Shown here one piece after another: positions 8,618-17,097 of a stretch of DNA of 64,000 nt (within the stretch, counting starts at the first letter, position 1; every line of letters begins with the position of its first letter). The notes under the pieces were generated by a model that saw only the letters and a program-made list of their open reading frames with translations, was not told where the DNA came from and did no database searches. The translations under genes were made by a program, and so were the position numbers. This DNA is from Pseudomonas sp. R5-89-07. GTDB lineage: Bacteria; Pseudomonadota; Gammaproteobacteria; Pseudomonadales; Pseudomonadaceae. The stretch covers positions 1,612,001 through 1,676,000 of the forward strand of contig NZ_CP027727.1 in the NCBI RefSeq assembly GCF_003851685.1. The letters are read 5' to 3'.

Positions 8618-11600
8618 CTATGGAAGTTCTGCTACCAGAATATCATCCAGTGAAAATTCCGCCGCTGAAAAACCGCTTTTGAAGGAAATGCGCAGCGGCA
8701 AGTCCTGAGAAGGCGCCCCGGCAGGCAACGCAAAGTCCAGATGGTAGGTGTACCAGTTACCCTCGTGAATGTAGACGAAGTCTTTTGACTGAGTACCGAA
8801 CTCAACGAATGCCTGAGGTTGGTAAGGAGATAAGTCGACTTTCATTTTGAAACTGATCCGGTAGGTTCTAGCGCTTTCGATAAAAAAGGTTTTGATCACG
8901 CCCGGCTTGATAGGGCTGCCGCTAGTGAGCTTTGCATGCCAGTAATTATTGTTGTTGAAGTTTCTGATCTCGCCAAGCCCATTGATCAAGTTGGCCCAGC
9001 CATTCCAGAAGAACACTTCAAAATCCGTGAAGTCAGAGAGGCGCCGCGCTTTGATGAAGTAAGTACTCGGCGGAAAGAGCGTCGCGTCCGCTTCACTCTC
9101 TTTGCCGGTGTACCCCACTGCGGCCGTCACTTTAACCGGGCTGCCATCGGGAAGCGCAGTGAACCAACCGAGCTCCGCCGGCTGGCGAACAATCCCGTGT
9201 TTGGCCTGCTCCTGAGTGATGGGATCACCGTTAAGCAGCGTTAACGGTTCAAATGCATCTGTGCTGTGGCATTTGAGCCAGATCCGTTGGCCCTCCCTGC
9301 TGGTCGGCCATTTTGCCAGATCCACCCAGCAATAGTTGGTGCTGACGGTATTGAGGTCCAGGACCGAGCCAGGTTTCAAACTGTTGAGCATCGGCAGCGG
9401 CAGTGGATTGCCGCCCGGAATCTCATCGAAGCCCAGGACGCGCAGGTTCAGCACCCTTGAGTCCCTGGTGGAGCCGTTGTTTGTCACGTGGTACTGAATA
9501 CGCAGAACGCTGGCGAGCTGGTAGGCCAGTACCCAATTGGGAAACTCAAACAGCACATAGCCCAAACGCGGGTTGCCGTATTGAGGCTCAATGGTCGGCA
9601 GGGCGATACCAGGCCTGCCTGTCAATTCGAGTTTAATAAGGTCCCGGTCAGACATTGTAAACTGCACCCGAACGGTCACATTTGGCGTGCTGTCGGCCAT
9701 TTTCAGATCAATCGTAGCGTTTTCGTCGTCCAAGGGCGTGCTGTTATAAACCAGCGGCGCGGGCAGATCATGCTGGGTGATGATTTTCATGGGGACGATT
9801 TGCGAAGGGCGCGCTGCGTTTGATCGTACACGCTCGTAAGAAATATCCATCTGTTTATTGGGTTTGATGTAGTCAATGTCCAGCTTGAATGGCAAATCCC
9901 GGCCTTCCCAGAAGAGGTCGATTGGAAATGTTTGTGTGGGTGGGGTTCCTCCAGGCGCGTCACCTCTGGCATACAAGATGACGGTATCCCCGACTTTGAT
10001 ATCGGAGTTGGCACGGACCCAAATGTTGGCCCTTTCGGACGTCCCTACGTCAAACTCGTAATCGGGCGGCGGCGCCTCGTCGATTTCCGGCGCGGGCAGG
10101 GCGGCATATCGCGCATCAATATAAACCGTTGTTATCGGAGAACGATGTTTACCATCGGCAGTTATCGTGAAGTACCAGATTTCCAAGGTGCCACCCGTGA
10201 GCAGGGCAACAGGCACGCCCAGTCCTTGGATAAGCTCAAAGGACACTTGACCGGAGCCGACTTTGTCGAGCGCAATGTCGTAGTAATTGTGCCCTGGGGA
10301 CTTGCCCAACACATGGAGTTCGATTTGGTCGTAGTAACCGAAGCCGTGCACTTCGATGTCGACGTGCACTTGGGTTAGATCATCAAGAATTCGTCCGTTG
10401 ACGGCTTCCCGCACTTTGGGCGCGCGAAGGCCTCCGGAGCCAGTGCCGGTCACGTAGACTTCCGTGATAAAGGAGCCTAGATTCGGCTCGTTGTAACGGA
10501 TTCGTTCATATTGAAGGAAACTACGACCGCCCGTGAGAGGCTCCAGGTCGATCACCGGGCATGGGATTCTAAGCAGTCGCGATGTCGTGGATTGCAGCGG
10601 CTCTGAATTGTAGATTTTCCTCACCGCTAACCCAGCCGCCGTGCCGCTGAGGCGTACCCTGATCACATCGTTAATGGCATAGTTGCGAGGTTCGATCGAA
10701 ACGAGGATTGTCACTGTCGGGCCAGTCACCTTGCTCAGGTCGAGTTTACCTTCGTCAGCCTCCAGGAAGTGGCAAGCTGGCAACAAGTATTTTGACCCAT
10801 CGTCCAGGTAGAGTTGGAGATATTCGGCCTCCGACCAACCGTCGGAAGGGTTGCCAACTTCATCTTCCACGCTGAACGAGCAAGCGTGAGAACCGTTGCC
10901 GATGCTTTGCCAATCGCTCTGACACACGTCAATGACGATGTCTTGATAGGTTCCAACCTCTTCCGGCAATACAGTGCGCTTAATGGTGTAGTCACCGATT
11001 TTCAAGTGAATAACATCACGTACTGCTCGATGAGTGGGCGGGGGCAACGAAGTGTCGGCGGGATAGGAAGGAATTCCAATGGCTATGCACTTGCCATTAC
11101 TGATGTCCGTCTCGGTGATGCCATCTCGCAGGTACCTCGGGTCAATGACCGGCTTGCGCAGGTTCGGGTTTACTGGGGACGGGCTGGCCGGGTTCTCCCC
11201 GCCGGGCTGGCGTGTATCGACTTTAAGTAAGGTTTTTCTTGTTTCTCCGACGGCTTGGCCGAGACGCGTCACTTTAATGTATGCGGAAACCAAACCATCG
11301 GAGATCACCGACCGCGGTACAAACAGGACTATCAATTGGTGGCCGTCAAGGTGTTGCTTCTGAATGATCGTATGCGCAACGGGTTTCTCAAGCGTTCCCC
11401 AATAACATTCCACATCGTCCAGCTCGGCCGCCTCCAGAAAAGGCAATAAGGCGATCAGCAACCCTTCCTCCTGCGACATCACCGCGATGCGGTTGATACC
11501 TGCGTCGACACCCTGCACGCCCGGGGTGCGTGCCGGTATGTACAGTGTCAGGTCTGAGAGCGGCACTCTTTCGCCGGCCTTTATCGAATTCAAGGTGGCA

Positions 11601-11767
11601 TCGGAGGGCGGGGGGACCAGGTAACGCGTATCGATGTGGGACCGCCGTGCAGACGGTGCCTTTTCTCTTTCCTCCTGCGCGCAAGGGGGCGGGGCGGACA
11701 GTGATTGCTGCTCTGAGTGCTCGGTCAGGTGTTGGCCGGATGGTGAAGACTCTTCATTGTTAGCCAT
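8618..11767 (-). CDS. hypothetical modular beta-rich protein, paralogue 3 with jelly-roll-like C-terminus
   Basis: A 1049-aa, longer relative of the genes at 1271 and 3502, in opposite orientation. It has a polar Ser/Glu-rich N-terminus, no signal peptide and no membrane segment. The linker TLLKVDTRQPGGENP (about residue 175) matches LVNVDKTPPNGG and LVNVDTVGPAGG of the other two. Recurring beta-module turns (DVIHLKIGDY, NDVIRVRLSG, GDTVILYARGD) suggest about seven modules. The last ~140 residues differ: an Asn/Trp-rich stretch, then strands ending in FSLDDILVAEL, as in carbohydrate-binding-module jelly rolls. Box D lies 101 bp upstream. Unknown function; a carbohydrate-binding secreted or surface protein is a guess. 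Confidence 0.75.
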   Translation of the reverse strand: MANNEESSPSGQHLTEHSEQQSLSAPPPCAQEEREKAPSARRSHIDTRYLVPPPSDATLNSIKAGERVPLSDLTLYIPARTPGVQGVDAGINRIAVMSQEEGLLIALLPFLEAAELDDVECYWGTLEKPVAHTIIQKQHLDGHQLIVLFVPRSVISDGLVSAYIKVTRLGQAVGETRKTLLKVDTRQPGGENPASPSPVNPNLRKPVIDPRYLRDGITETDISNGKCIAIGIPSYPADTSLPPPTHRAVRDVIHLKIGDYTIKRTVLPEEVGTYQDIVIDVCQSDWQSIGNGSHACSFSVEDEVGNPSDGWSEAEYLQLYLDDGSKYLLPACHFLEADEGKLDLSKVTGPTVTILVSIEPRNYAINDVIRVRLSGTAAGLAVRKIYNSEPLQSTTSRLLRIPCPVIDLEPLTGGRSFLQYERIRYNEPNLGSFITEVYVTGTGSGGLRAPKVREAVNGRILDDLTQVHVDIEVHGFGYYDQIELHVLGKSPGHNYYDIALDKVGSGQVSFELIQGLGVPVALLTGGTLEIWYFTITADGKHRSPITTVYIDARYAALPAPEIDEAPPPDYEFDVGTSERANIWVRANSDIKVGDTVILYARGDAPGGTPPTQTFPIDLFWEGRDLPFKLDIDYIKPNKQMDISYERVRSNAARPSQIVPMKIITQHDLPAPLVYNSTPLDDENATIDLKMADSTPNVTVRVQFTMSDRDLIKLELTGRPGIALPTIEPQYGNPRLGYVLFEFPNWVLAYQLASVLRIQYHVTNNGSTRDSRVLNLRVLGFDEIPGGNPLPLPMLNSLKPGSVLDLNTVSTNYCWVDLAKWPTSREGQRIWLKCHSTDAFEPLTLLNGDPITQEQAKHGIVRQPAELGWFTALPDGSPVKVTAAVGYTGKESEADATLFPPSTYFIKARRLSDFTDFEVFFWNGWANLINGLGEIRNFNNNNYWHAKLTSGSPIKPGVIKTFFIESARTYRISFKMKVDLSPYQPQAFVEFGTQSKDFVYIHEGNWYTYHLDFALPAGAPSQDLPLRISFKSGFSAAEFSLDDILVAELP

Positions 11768-11868
11768 GGTGGAACCCTCTTCAGTCAGTGAGACACACGA
11801 TGTCTACGGCCATTTCGGGGTGGCCGTAGCTGCGAAGAGGTGTAACGTGCGATGGGAGGCGCAACCAG

Positions 11869-11884
11869 CTGTGAGAGTTGACAG
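11869..11884 (-). promoter_or_regulatory. 16-bp dyad operator, box D (lux-box-like)
   Basis: Read on the minus strand it is CTGTCAACTCTCACAG, keeping the CT...AG ends and the CTGTCA left arm. It lies 101 bp upstream of the ATG at 11767, matching the spacing of boxes A (98) and B (100). The gap 11768-11934 otherwise holds only a GGCCCG/CGGGCC hairpin at 11902-11917. Confidence 0.6.
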
Positions 11885-11934
11885 TACCGACCAACGGTAG
11901 CGGCCCGGGTTCGGGCCATTTTCGCGGTGGATTG

Positions 11935-12963
11935 TCAGGGTTGGCGGTTCCAGTGCCGGAATAGCGGCTCGGCCAGGAACAGCACGAACAGCAGGCGCAT
12001 CACCTGCATGGCCGTAACCAACGGGACGGACAATTGCAGGGTTTCGGCTGTGAGGCTCATCTCGGCAATGCCTCCGGGCATCATGCCCAGGGTCAGCGAG
12101 CGCAGATCCAGGTGGGTCAGGGCACTCAGGCCCACGGCCGCCAGGGTCGCCAGCGCCATGGTCAAGACCGTGCCGATCAAGGTGCGGGCCATGAACGACG
12201 GCGCCCGGCGAAAGAACTGGCGGTTGAAGTGACATCCCAGGCCGCTGCCGATCAGCCACTGGCCGATCTGGCTACCGCCATCGGGCAGCCCGATATGCAG
12301 GTCAAACACGACACTGGCCGTCGCACTCACCAGCAATGGCCCGAACAACCACGGGTTCGGCTGACGCAAACGCTGCCACGCCCAAGCCACCATTGCGCCG
12401 AGTGGAAACAGCATCAACAGCCAAGGCCAGCTCACTGGCGCGGGATGAAACTGAGGCGCGCCACCGCCCAGCACATACTTGAAGATCGCCGGTACACACA
12501 ACACCACGAGCAGAACGCGCAAACTCTGGCCGGCGGCAACACGGCTAAGCACCGCACCGTTGCGCGCGCCGAGGTTGACCATCTCGCCGGAACCGCCGGG
12601 CATGCTGGAGAAAAACGCGGTGGCACGGTCTTCGCCACTGCGGCGCATCAGCCACACGCCGACCACGCTCGACAGGCTGGTGACCAGCGCGCCAAAGAAA
12701 ATCAGCCCGAAGTGGCTCATCACTTGCTCGATCACCACCGGTGTGAAGTGCAGGCCGATGCCAATGCCCACCACCCATTGGCCGCATTTGCGCCCGCCGG
12801 GGATCTCCGCCAATTGCCACGGCGTCAGGCAACGCACCAGGATGATCGCCAGCAACGAGCCGACCATGTAGGGCAAAGGCCAGCCGACGAGGCTGGCCAG
12901 GTAACCGCCGGCCAGGCCGACCAGCGGTGTTCCCCACCAATGTTTGAAGGTGACCTCAGACAT
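11935..12963 (-). CDS. AbrB-family integral membrane protein
   Basis: A 342-aa polytopic protein with two repeats of the membrane 'AbrB duplication' domain (PF05145). The signature SMPGGSGEMVNLGA (first half) and MMPGGIAEMSLTAE (second half) is clear. It has about ten hydrophobic segments and belongs to the inner membrane; the family is often misnamed a transcriptional regulator. ATG 12963 overlaps the tctA stop in ATGTCTGA, giving translational coupling; ATG 12975 is an alternative. As the last gene of the tct operon it may assist tricarboxylate uptake or efflux, but its substrate is unknown. Confidence 0.85.
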   Translation of the reverse strand: MSEVTFKHWWGTPLVGLAGGYLASLVGWPLPYMVGSLLAIILVRCLTPWQLAEIPGGRKCGQWVVGIGIGLHFTPVVIEQVMSHFGLIFFGALVTSLSSVVGVWLMRRSGEDRATAFFSSMPGGSGEMVNLGARNGAVLSRVAAGQSLRVLLVVLCVPAIFKYVLGGGAPQFHPAPVSWPWLLMLFPLGAMVAWAWQRLRQPNPWLFGPLLVSATASVVFDLHIGLPDGGSQIGQWLIGSGLGCHFNRQFFRRAPSFMARTLIGTVLTMALATLAAVGLSALTHLDLRSLTLGMMPGGIAEMSLTAETLQLSVPLVTAMQVMRLLFVLFLAEPLFRHWNRQP

Positions 12964-14470
12964 CGGCCAGGGCACGACGCTGCAGGGAGCGCTTGCGCCA
13001 GATGCGCAGGATCGGCATCAGCAGCATGATCGCAGTGAGTACCCACACGCCGAAGGTGATCGGGCTCGACCAGAGGATCTCCACCGCACCGTTGGAAATC
13101 GACAGCGCACGACGCAGGTTCTGCTCCATCAAGCCACCGAGGATAAAGCCCAGCAGGACCGGTGACAGCGGGAAATCCAGCTTGCGCAGGATGTAGCCAA
13201 AGATGCCGATGCCGATCATCAGGAACAGGTCGAAGGTGGTGGCGTGTACAGCGTACACACCGATCGCGGTGATGATCGCGATCACCGGTACCAGTGCCCA
13301 GTTCGGCACGGCGAGGATGCGCGTGAAGATGCGGATCATCGGGATGTTGAGGATCACCAGCATGATGTTGGCAATGAACAACGAGGCGATCAGGCCCCAG
13401 ACGATGTCCGGTTGCTGTTGGAACAGCAGCGGGCCCGGCGTGATGTTGTACAGCGACAGGGCGCCGATCATCACGGCTGTGGTGCCCGAACCCGGTACGC
13501 CGAGGGTCAGCATCGGTACGAGCGCGCCACAGGCGGCGGCGCCGATGGCGGTTTCCGGGGCGGCGAGGCCGCGTTTGTCGCCCTTGCCGAACTCGCCCTT
13601 GGCCCCGGCGATGCGTTTCTCGGTCATGTAGGCCACCGCGCTGGCCAGTGTCGCGCCGGCGCCCGGCAACACGCCCATGATGAAACCCAGCACGCCGCAA
13701 CGGATGTTTACCACGAACACCGACGACGCTTCCTTGAAGTTGAACATCATGCGCCCGGTGGCTTTCACCGCTTCCTGGCCGTGGTGAGTTTTTTCCAGCA
13801 GCAACAGGATCTCGCTGATGGAGAACAGGCCCAGCACCAGCACCACGAATTGGATGCCGTCAGTCAGGTGGATATTGTCCCCGGTGAAACGGTACACGCC
13901 GCTGTTGGCATCGATACCCACGGCTGACAGAAACAGGCCGATCAGCGCCGCGACAAACGTCTTCAGCGGTTTGTCACCGGCCATGCCGCCCAGGCACACG
14001 ATGGCGAACACCATCAGTACGAAATATTCCGCCGGGCCGAAGGCAATCGCCCACTTGGCCAGCAGCGGAGCAAACAGCACCATACCGCAGGTGGCGATGA
14101 ACGCGCCGATGAACGAGCTCCATGCCGACAGCGACAACGCCACGCCTGCCAGGCCTTTGCGAGCCATCGGGTAGCCGTCGAGGGTGGTCATCACGGTGGA
14201 GGCTTCACCCGGGATGTTCAGCAGGATCGAGCTGATCCGGCCGCCGTATTCGCAGCCCAGGTACACGGCTGCCAACAGGATCAATGCCGACTCGGGCGGC
14301 AGCCCCAGTGCAAAGGCAATCGGGATCAACAGCGCCACGCCGTTGATCGGGCCCAGGCCCGGCAACAGGCCGACCACGGTACCGATCAGGGTACCGCACA
14401 GCGCGGTCACCAGGTTGTAAGGGGTCAGCGCAACGCCGAAACCCTGGCCCAAATAGCCAAGCGTATCCAT
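12956..14470 (-). CDS. tctA: tripartite tricarboxylate transporter, large permease TctA
   Basis: The 504-aa large membrane subunit of a TTT-family transporter (about 11-12 membrane segments). The TctA signatures GTLIGTVVGLLPGLGPINGVALL near the N-terminus (read in two pieces) and GVLPGAGATLASAVAYMTEK in the second half are present. It couples ion gradient to uptake of citrate-like acids delivered by TctC. It starts 1 bp after the tctB stop and overlaps the AbrB-family gene by 8 bp, so tctCBA-abrB is one operon. Confidence 0.95.
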   Translation of the reverse strand: MDTLGYLGQGFGVALTPYNLVTALCGTLIGTVVGLLPGLGPINGVALLIPIAFALGLPPESALILLAAVYLGCEYGGRISSILLNIPGEASTVMTTLDGYPMARKGLAGVALSLSAWSSFIGAFIATCGMVLFAPLLAKWAIAFGPAEYFVLMVFAIVCLGGMAGDKPLKTFVAALIGLFLSAVGIDANSGVYRFTGDNIHLTDGIQFVVLVLGLFSISEILLLLEKTHHGQEAVKATGRMMFNFKEASSVFVVNIRCGVLGFIMGVLPGAGATLASAVAYMTEKRIAGAKGEFGKGDKRGLAAPETAIGAAACGALVPMLTLGVPGSGTTAVMIGALSLYNITPGPLLFQQQPDIVWGLIASLFIANIMLVILNIPMIRIFTRILAVPNWALVPVIAIITAIGVYAVHATTFDLFLMIGIGIFGYILRKLDFPLSPVLLGFILGGLMEQNLRRALSISNGAVEILWSSPITFGVWVLTAIMLLMPILRIWRKRSLQRRALADV

Positions 14471-14471
14471 A

Positions 14472-14930
14472 TCAGTTCTCCAGAACGTCGAGCAGGCCGA
14501 GGGGTAGTGGCACGTCCATGACTTTATCGAACAGCAGATAAAGGCCGACGCTCATCAAAGTGATGATCACCGCGCCGGGCAGCCAGCGGCCGCCGTACAA
14601 CCGGGCCATCGGGATGCCGATCAGCATGCTGCTGAGAATGAAACCCAGGGGTTCGAAGGTGCCGGCAAACACCAGCAACAGCACCACGCAGAGGCCGATC
14701 TTGATCAGGGTAGGGCGATCCAGCGGCGGCTCGTCTTCCGTGTGTTTGGTCGGCTGCGGACGGAACAGCATGTAGATCAGCGCCAGGCTCATCAGCCCGA
14801 GCATCAGCAGCGGGTAGGCGCGCGGCCCTACAGGCTCGTAGGAAAACGCCGCCTGATACGGCCAGGCCATCAGTGCCAGGCCGGCACAGGTCAGCAGCAG
14901 CGCAGCGGCAAAAATGCGTTGTAAGAGCAT
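14472..14930 (-). CDS. tctB: tripartite tricarboxylate transporter, small permease TctB
   Basis: A 152-aa small membrane subunit with four hydrophobic segments, as usual for TctB. ATG 14930 is chosen because AGGAG precedes it by about 6 nt; an in-frame start at 14963 would add a hydrophilic, poorly conserved leader. It lies between tctC and tctA in one operon and pairs with TctA in the inner membrane. Confidence 0.9.
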   Translation of the reverse strand: MLLQRIFAAALLLTCAGLALMAWPYQAAFSYEPVGPRAYPLLMLGLMSLALIYMLFRPQPTKHTEDEPPLDRPTLIKIGLCVVLLLVFAGTFEPLGFILSSMLIGIPMARLYGGRWLPGAVIITLMSVGLYLLFDKVMDVPLPLGLLDVLEN

Positions 14931-14990
14931 GGGAAACTCCTGGGCCACACCCCTGATCTTCAAGGGCGTGGCCGCGCGAACAAGGGGCGA

Positions 14991-15974
14991 TTACTGGATC
15001 AGGCCGAACTCTTTGGCCAGTACTTTGTAGTCAGCCACCTGTTTCTTCACATAGGTGTCCAGTTCCGGGCCGGTGAGGGCGAACGGGAACAGCTCGCGCT
15101 GGTCACGCAGCTCGTTGAATTTGTCGGAAACCAGCAGTTTGTCGAAGGCGTCTTTCCACCAGGCGTAGTCTTCATCGCTGACCTTTGGCCCGAGGTAAAA
15201 GCCCCGCACTACCGGCCAGACGATGTCATAGCCCTGTTCCTTGGCGGTTGGGATGTCCTTCATTTCCGGCTCGTCCAGGCGCTTCTCGGCGAACACCGCC
15301 AGCAGGCGCATGTCACCGCTCTGGATGTGCGGCATGGAGTCGGAGATGTCGGTACTGCCGACCTGGATGTGGTTGCCCATCAACGCGGTGACGATTTCGC
15401 CGCCGCCTTCCAATGCCACGTAGCGCAGGTCACGCGGGTTGATCCCGGCGGCCTTGGCGATCAGTGCGGTTTGCATCCAGTCCTGGCTGCCGACGGTGCC
15501 GCCGGAACCAATCACTACTTTGCTTGGATCTTTCTTCAGCGCCTGTACGAGATCGTCGAGAGTCTTGTAAGGCGAATCGCTTTTCACCGCGATGGCGCCG
15601 TAACTGGTGCCCACCGCCGCCAGCCAGCGCACGGCGCTTTCATCGAAGCGACCGAACTTGCCCTGGGCCAGGTTCAGCAGCGAACCGCTGGACCACGCAA
15701 CCAGGGTGCCGCCGTCTGCAGGGCGCTGCGCGACCACCGCGTTGTAGGCCACCGCGCCCACGCCGCCCGGCATGTAGGTCACGCGCATCGGCTTGCTCAA
15801 GAGCTTCTCGTTGACCAGCGCGCTTTGCGCCAGTTTGCAGGTCAGGTCAAAACCGCCGCCTGGTGAGGCCGGGGCGATGCATTCAGGTCGCTTGGGCTCG
15901 CCGGCCGCCAACAGTTGGCCGGCAAACAGCATGCAGCCAGCGGCGAGGGCAAATTTACGCAGTGAAAGGGTCAT
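14991..15974 (-). CDS. tctC: tripartite tricarboxylate transporter, substrate-binding protein TctC
   Basis: A 327-aa periplasmic Bug/TctC receptor. The signal peptide is cleaved near residue 23 (GQLLAA). The typical N-terminus of the mature protein (ECIAPASPGGGFDLTCK) and the middle segment VVIGSGGTVGSQDW mark the TctC type that binds citrate or other tricarboxylates. It is first gene of tctCBA-abrB. RBS GGAG is 7 nt before ATG; next to it is an AACAACAA motif likely bound by Hfq/Crc. TctDE, encoded divergently, is the expected activator. Confidence 0.95.
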   Translation of the reverse strand: MTLSLRKFALAAGCMLFAGQLLAAGEPKRPECIAPASPGGGFDLTCKLAQSALVNEKLLSKPMRVTYMPGGVGAVAYNAVVAQRPADGGTLVAWSSGSLLNLAQGKFGRFDESAVRWLAAVGTSYGAIAVKSDSPYKTLDDLVQALKKDPSKVVIGSGGTVGSQDWMQTALIAKAAGINPRDLRYVALEGGGEIVTALMGNHIQVGSTDISDSMPHIQSGDMRLLAVFAEKRLDEPEMKDIPTAKEQGYDIVWPVVRGFYLGPKVSDEDYAWWKDAFDKLLVSDKFNELRDQRELFPFALTGPELDTYVKKQVADYKVLAKEFGLIQ

Positions 15975-15987
15975 GGTGATCTCCGTC

Positions 15988-15995
15988 TTGTTGTT
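15988..15995 (-). promoter_or_regulatory. Hfq/Crc-type CA motif at tctC
   Basis: On the tctC strand it reads AACAACAA, matching AAnAAnAA, and sits a few nt upstream of the tctC Shine-Dalgarno. In pseudomonads such motifs bind Hfq with Crc and block translation when preferred carbon sources are present. Assignment is by pattern. Confidence 0.55.
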
Positions 15996-16006
15996 ATGAG
16001 TGGCTT

Positions 16007-16036
16007 ATCAGGCACTACTTAATCAGGCACTACTTA
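16007..16036. repeat. exact 15-bp tandem duplication in the tctC/tctD intergenic region
   Basis: ATCAGGCACTACTTA occurs twice head to tail (16007-16021 and 16022-16036), 33-62 bp upstream of tctC. It lies in the tctC 5' leader or promoter and could be a paired binding site for TctD, or a recent duplication. Confidence 0.8.
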
Positions 16037-16425
16037 TCGAAGTACGATGCTGTATTGAGAGGCAAGCGCGAAGTTGTCCCGGGCCTGGCCAGGCGGCAAA
16101 AAGCCAGCAAGTGCGGCGGCGCTGACGAAAGCGGTGTGGCTGAGGCGGGAATTATGAACAGGCGGGCAAGTCTGGGCTGTGTCGACAGCATCGTGGTGCA
16201 CTCCGTTATTGTTCTTATTTTGGCGAAAACGCGTCGAGGCGTTTTTCGGGCGCTACCGGTGAAGTAGCTCGGCGGGTACAGCCACCGTGACTGGATGCTA
16301 AAGGGCGAAGCTTTCACTAACCTTTCAATTGCCTTTCAATGTTTTCGGGCTTCACAGGGCAGGTTGCGCCTGTAAACTGCCCGCCAAAGCGTGGCGTCGA
16401 CCACTCCTGAACGAGGTACAAATCC
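16037..16425. other. intergenic control region between tctC and tctD
   Basis: No convincing gene. It holds the divergent promoters of tctC and tctDE, and a small hairpin AAACGC/GCGTTT with a T run at 16227-16246 that looks like a + strand terminator or attenuator upstream of tctD. No outer-membrane porin gene (OpdH lies here in P. aeruginosa) is present. Confidence 0.5.
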
Positions 16426-17097
16426 ATGCGCGTCCTCCTGGTTGAAGACCATTTGCAACTCGCCGAAAGTGTCGCCCAAGCGCTCAAGAGCACGGGCTTG
16501 ACCGTCGATGTGCTGCATGATGGCGTGGCCGCGGACCTGGCCTTGAGCAGCGAGGAATACGCGGCCGTGATTCTGGATGTTGGGCTGCCGCGCATGGATG
16601 GTTTCGAAGTACTGGCACGCTTGCGTGCCCGTGGAAAAAACCTGCCGGTGTTGATGCTGACGGCACGCAGCGATGTAAAGGACCGTGTGCATGGCTTGAA
16701 CCTGGGCGCCGACGATTACCTCGCCAAACCGTTCGAACTGACCGAGCTGGAGGCACGGGTCAAGGCGCTGCTACGGCGCAGCGTTCTGGGCGGCGAACGC
16801 CAGCAGGCGTGCGGCGTGCTGGTTTACGACCTCGACACGCGGCGTTTTACGGTCGGTGGCGAATTGATGACGCTGACCTCCCGCGAGCAAGCCGTGCTCG
16901 AGGCGCTCATTGCCCGGCCTGGTCGGGTGATGAGCAAGGAGCAACTGGCCTCCCAGGTGTTCGGTCTCGACGAGGAAGCCAGCCCGGATGCCATCGAAAT
17001 CTACGTACACCGGCTGCGCAAGAAACTCGACGGCCAGCCCATCGCGATTGTCACCTTCCGTGGCCTCGGCTACCTGTTGGAAGCTCGCGATGCATAA
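16426..17097 (+). CDS. tctD: OmpR-family response regulator TctD
   Basis: A 223-aa response regulator: receiver domain at residues 1-115 with phosphoacceptor Asp51 in VILDVGLP, Thr in MLTARS and Lys in YLAKPFE, then a winged-helix OmpR-type DNA-binding domain (about 125-220). It is expected to activate tctCBA, read divergently. Its stop overlaps the tctE start in ATGCATAA, so the pair is translationally coupled. Confidence 0.93.
   Translation: MRVLLVEDHLQLAESVAQALKSTGLTVDVLHDGVAADLALSSEEYAAVILDVGLPRMDGFEVLARLRARGKNLPVLMLTARSDVKDRVHGLNLGADDYLAKPFELTELEARVKALLRRSVLGGERQQACGVLVYDLDTRRFTVGGELMTLTSREQAVLEALIARPGRVMSKEQLASQVFGLDEEASPDAIEIYVHRLRKKLDGQPIAIVTFRGLGYLLEARDA

Noticed and set aside
12034..13029. 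331-aa ORF opposite the AbrB/tctA genes
   Set aside because: It is rich in Gln/His/Arg and Ala, typical of antisense frames of high-GC membrane genes; the real genes are on the minus strand.
16055..16267. 70-aa ORF in the tctC-tctD intergenic region
   Set aside because: No RBS, no family pattern; the opposite strand also has an open frame, as expected in high-GC DNA.
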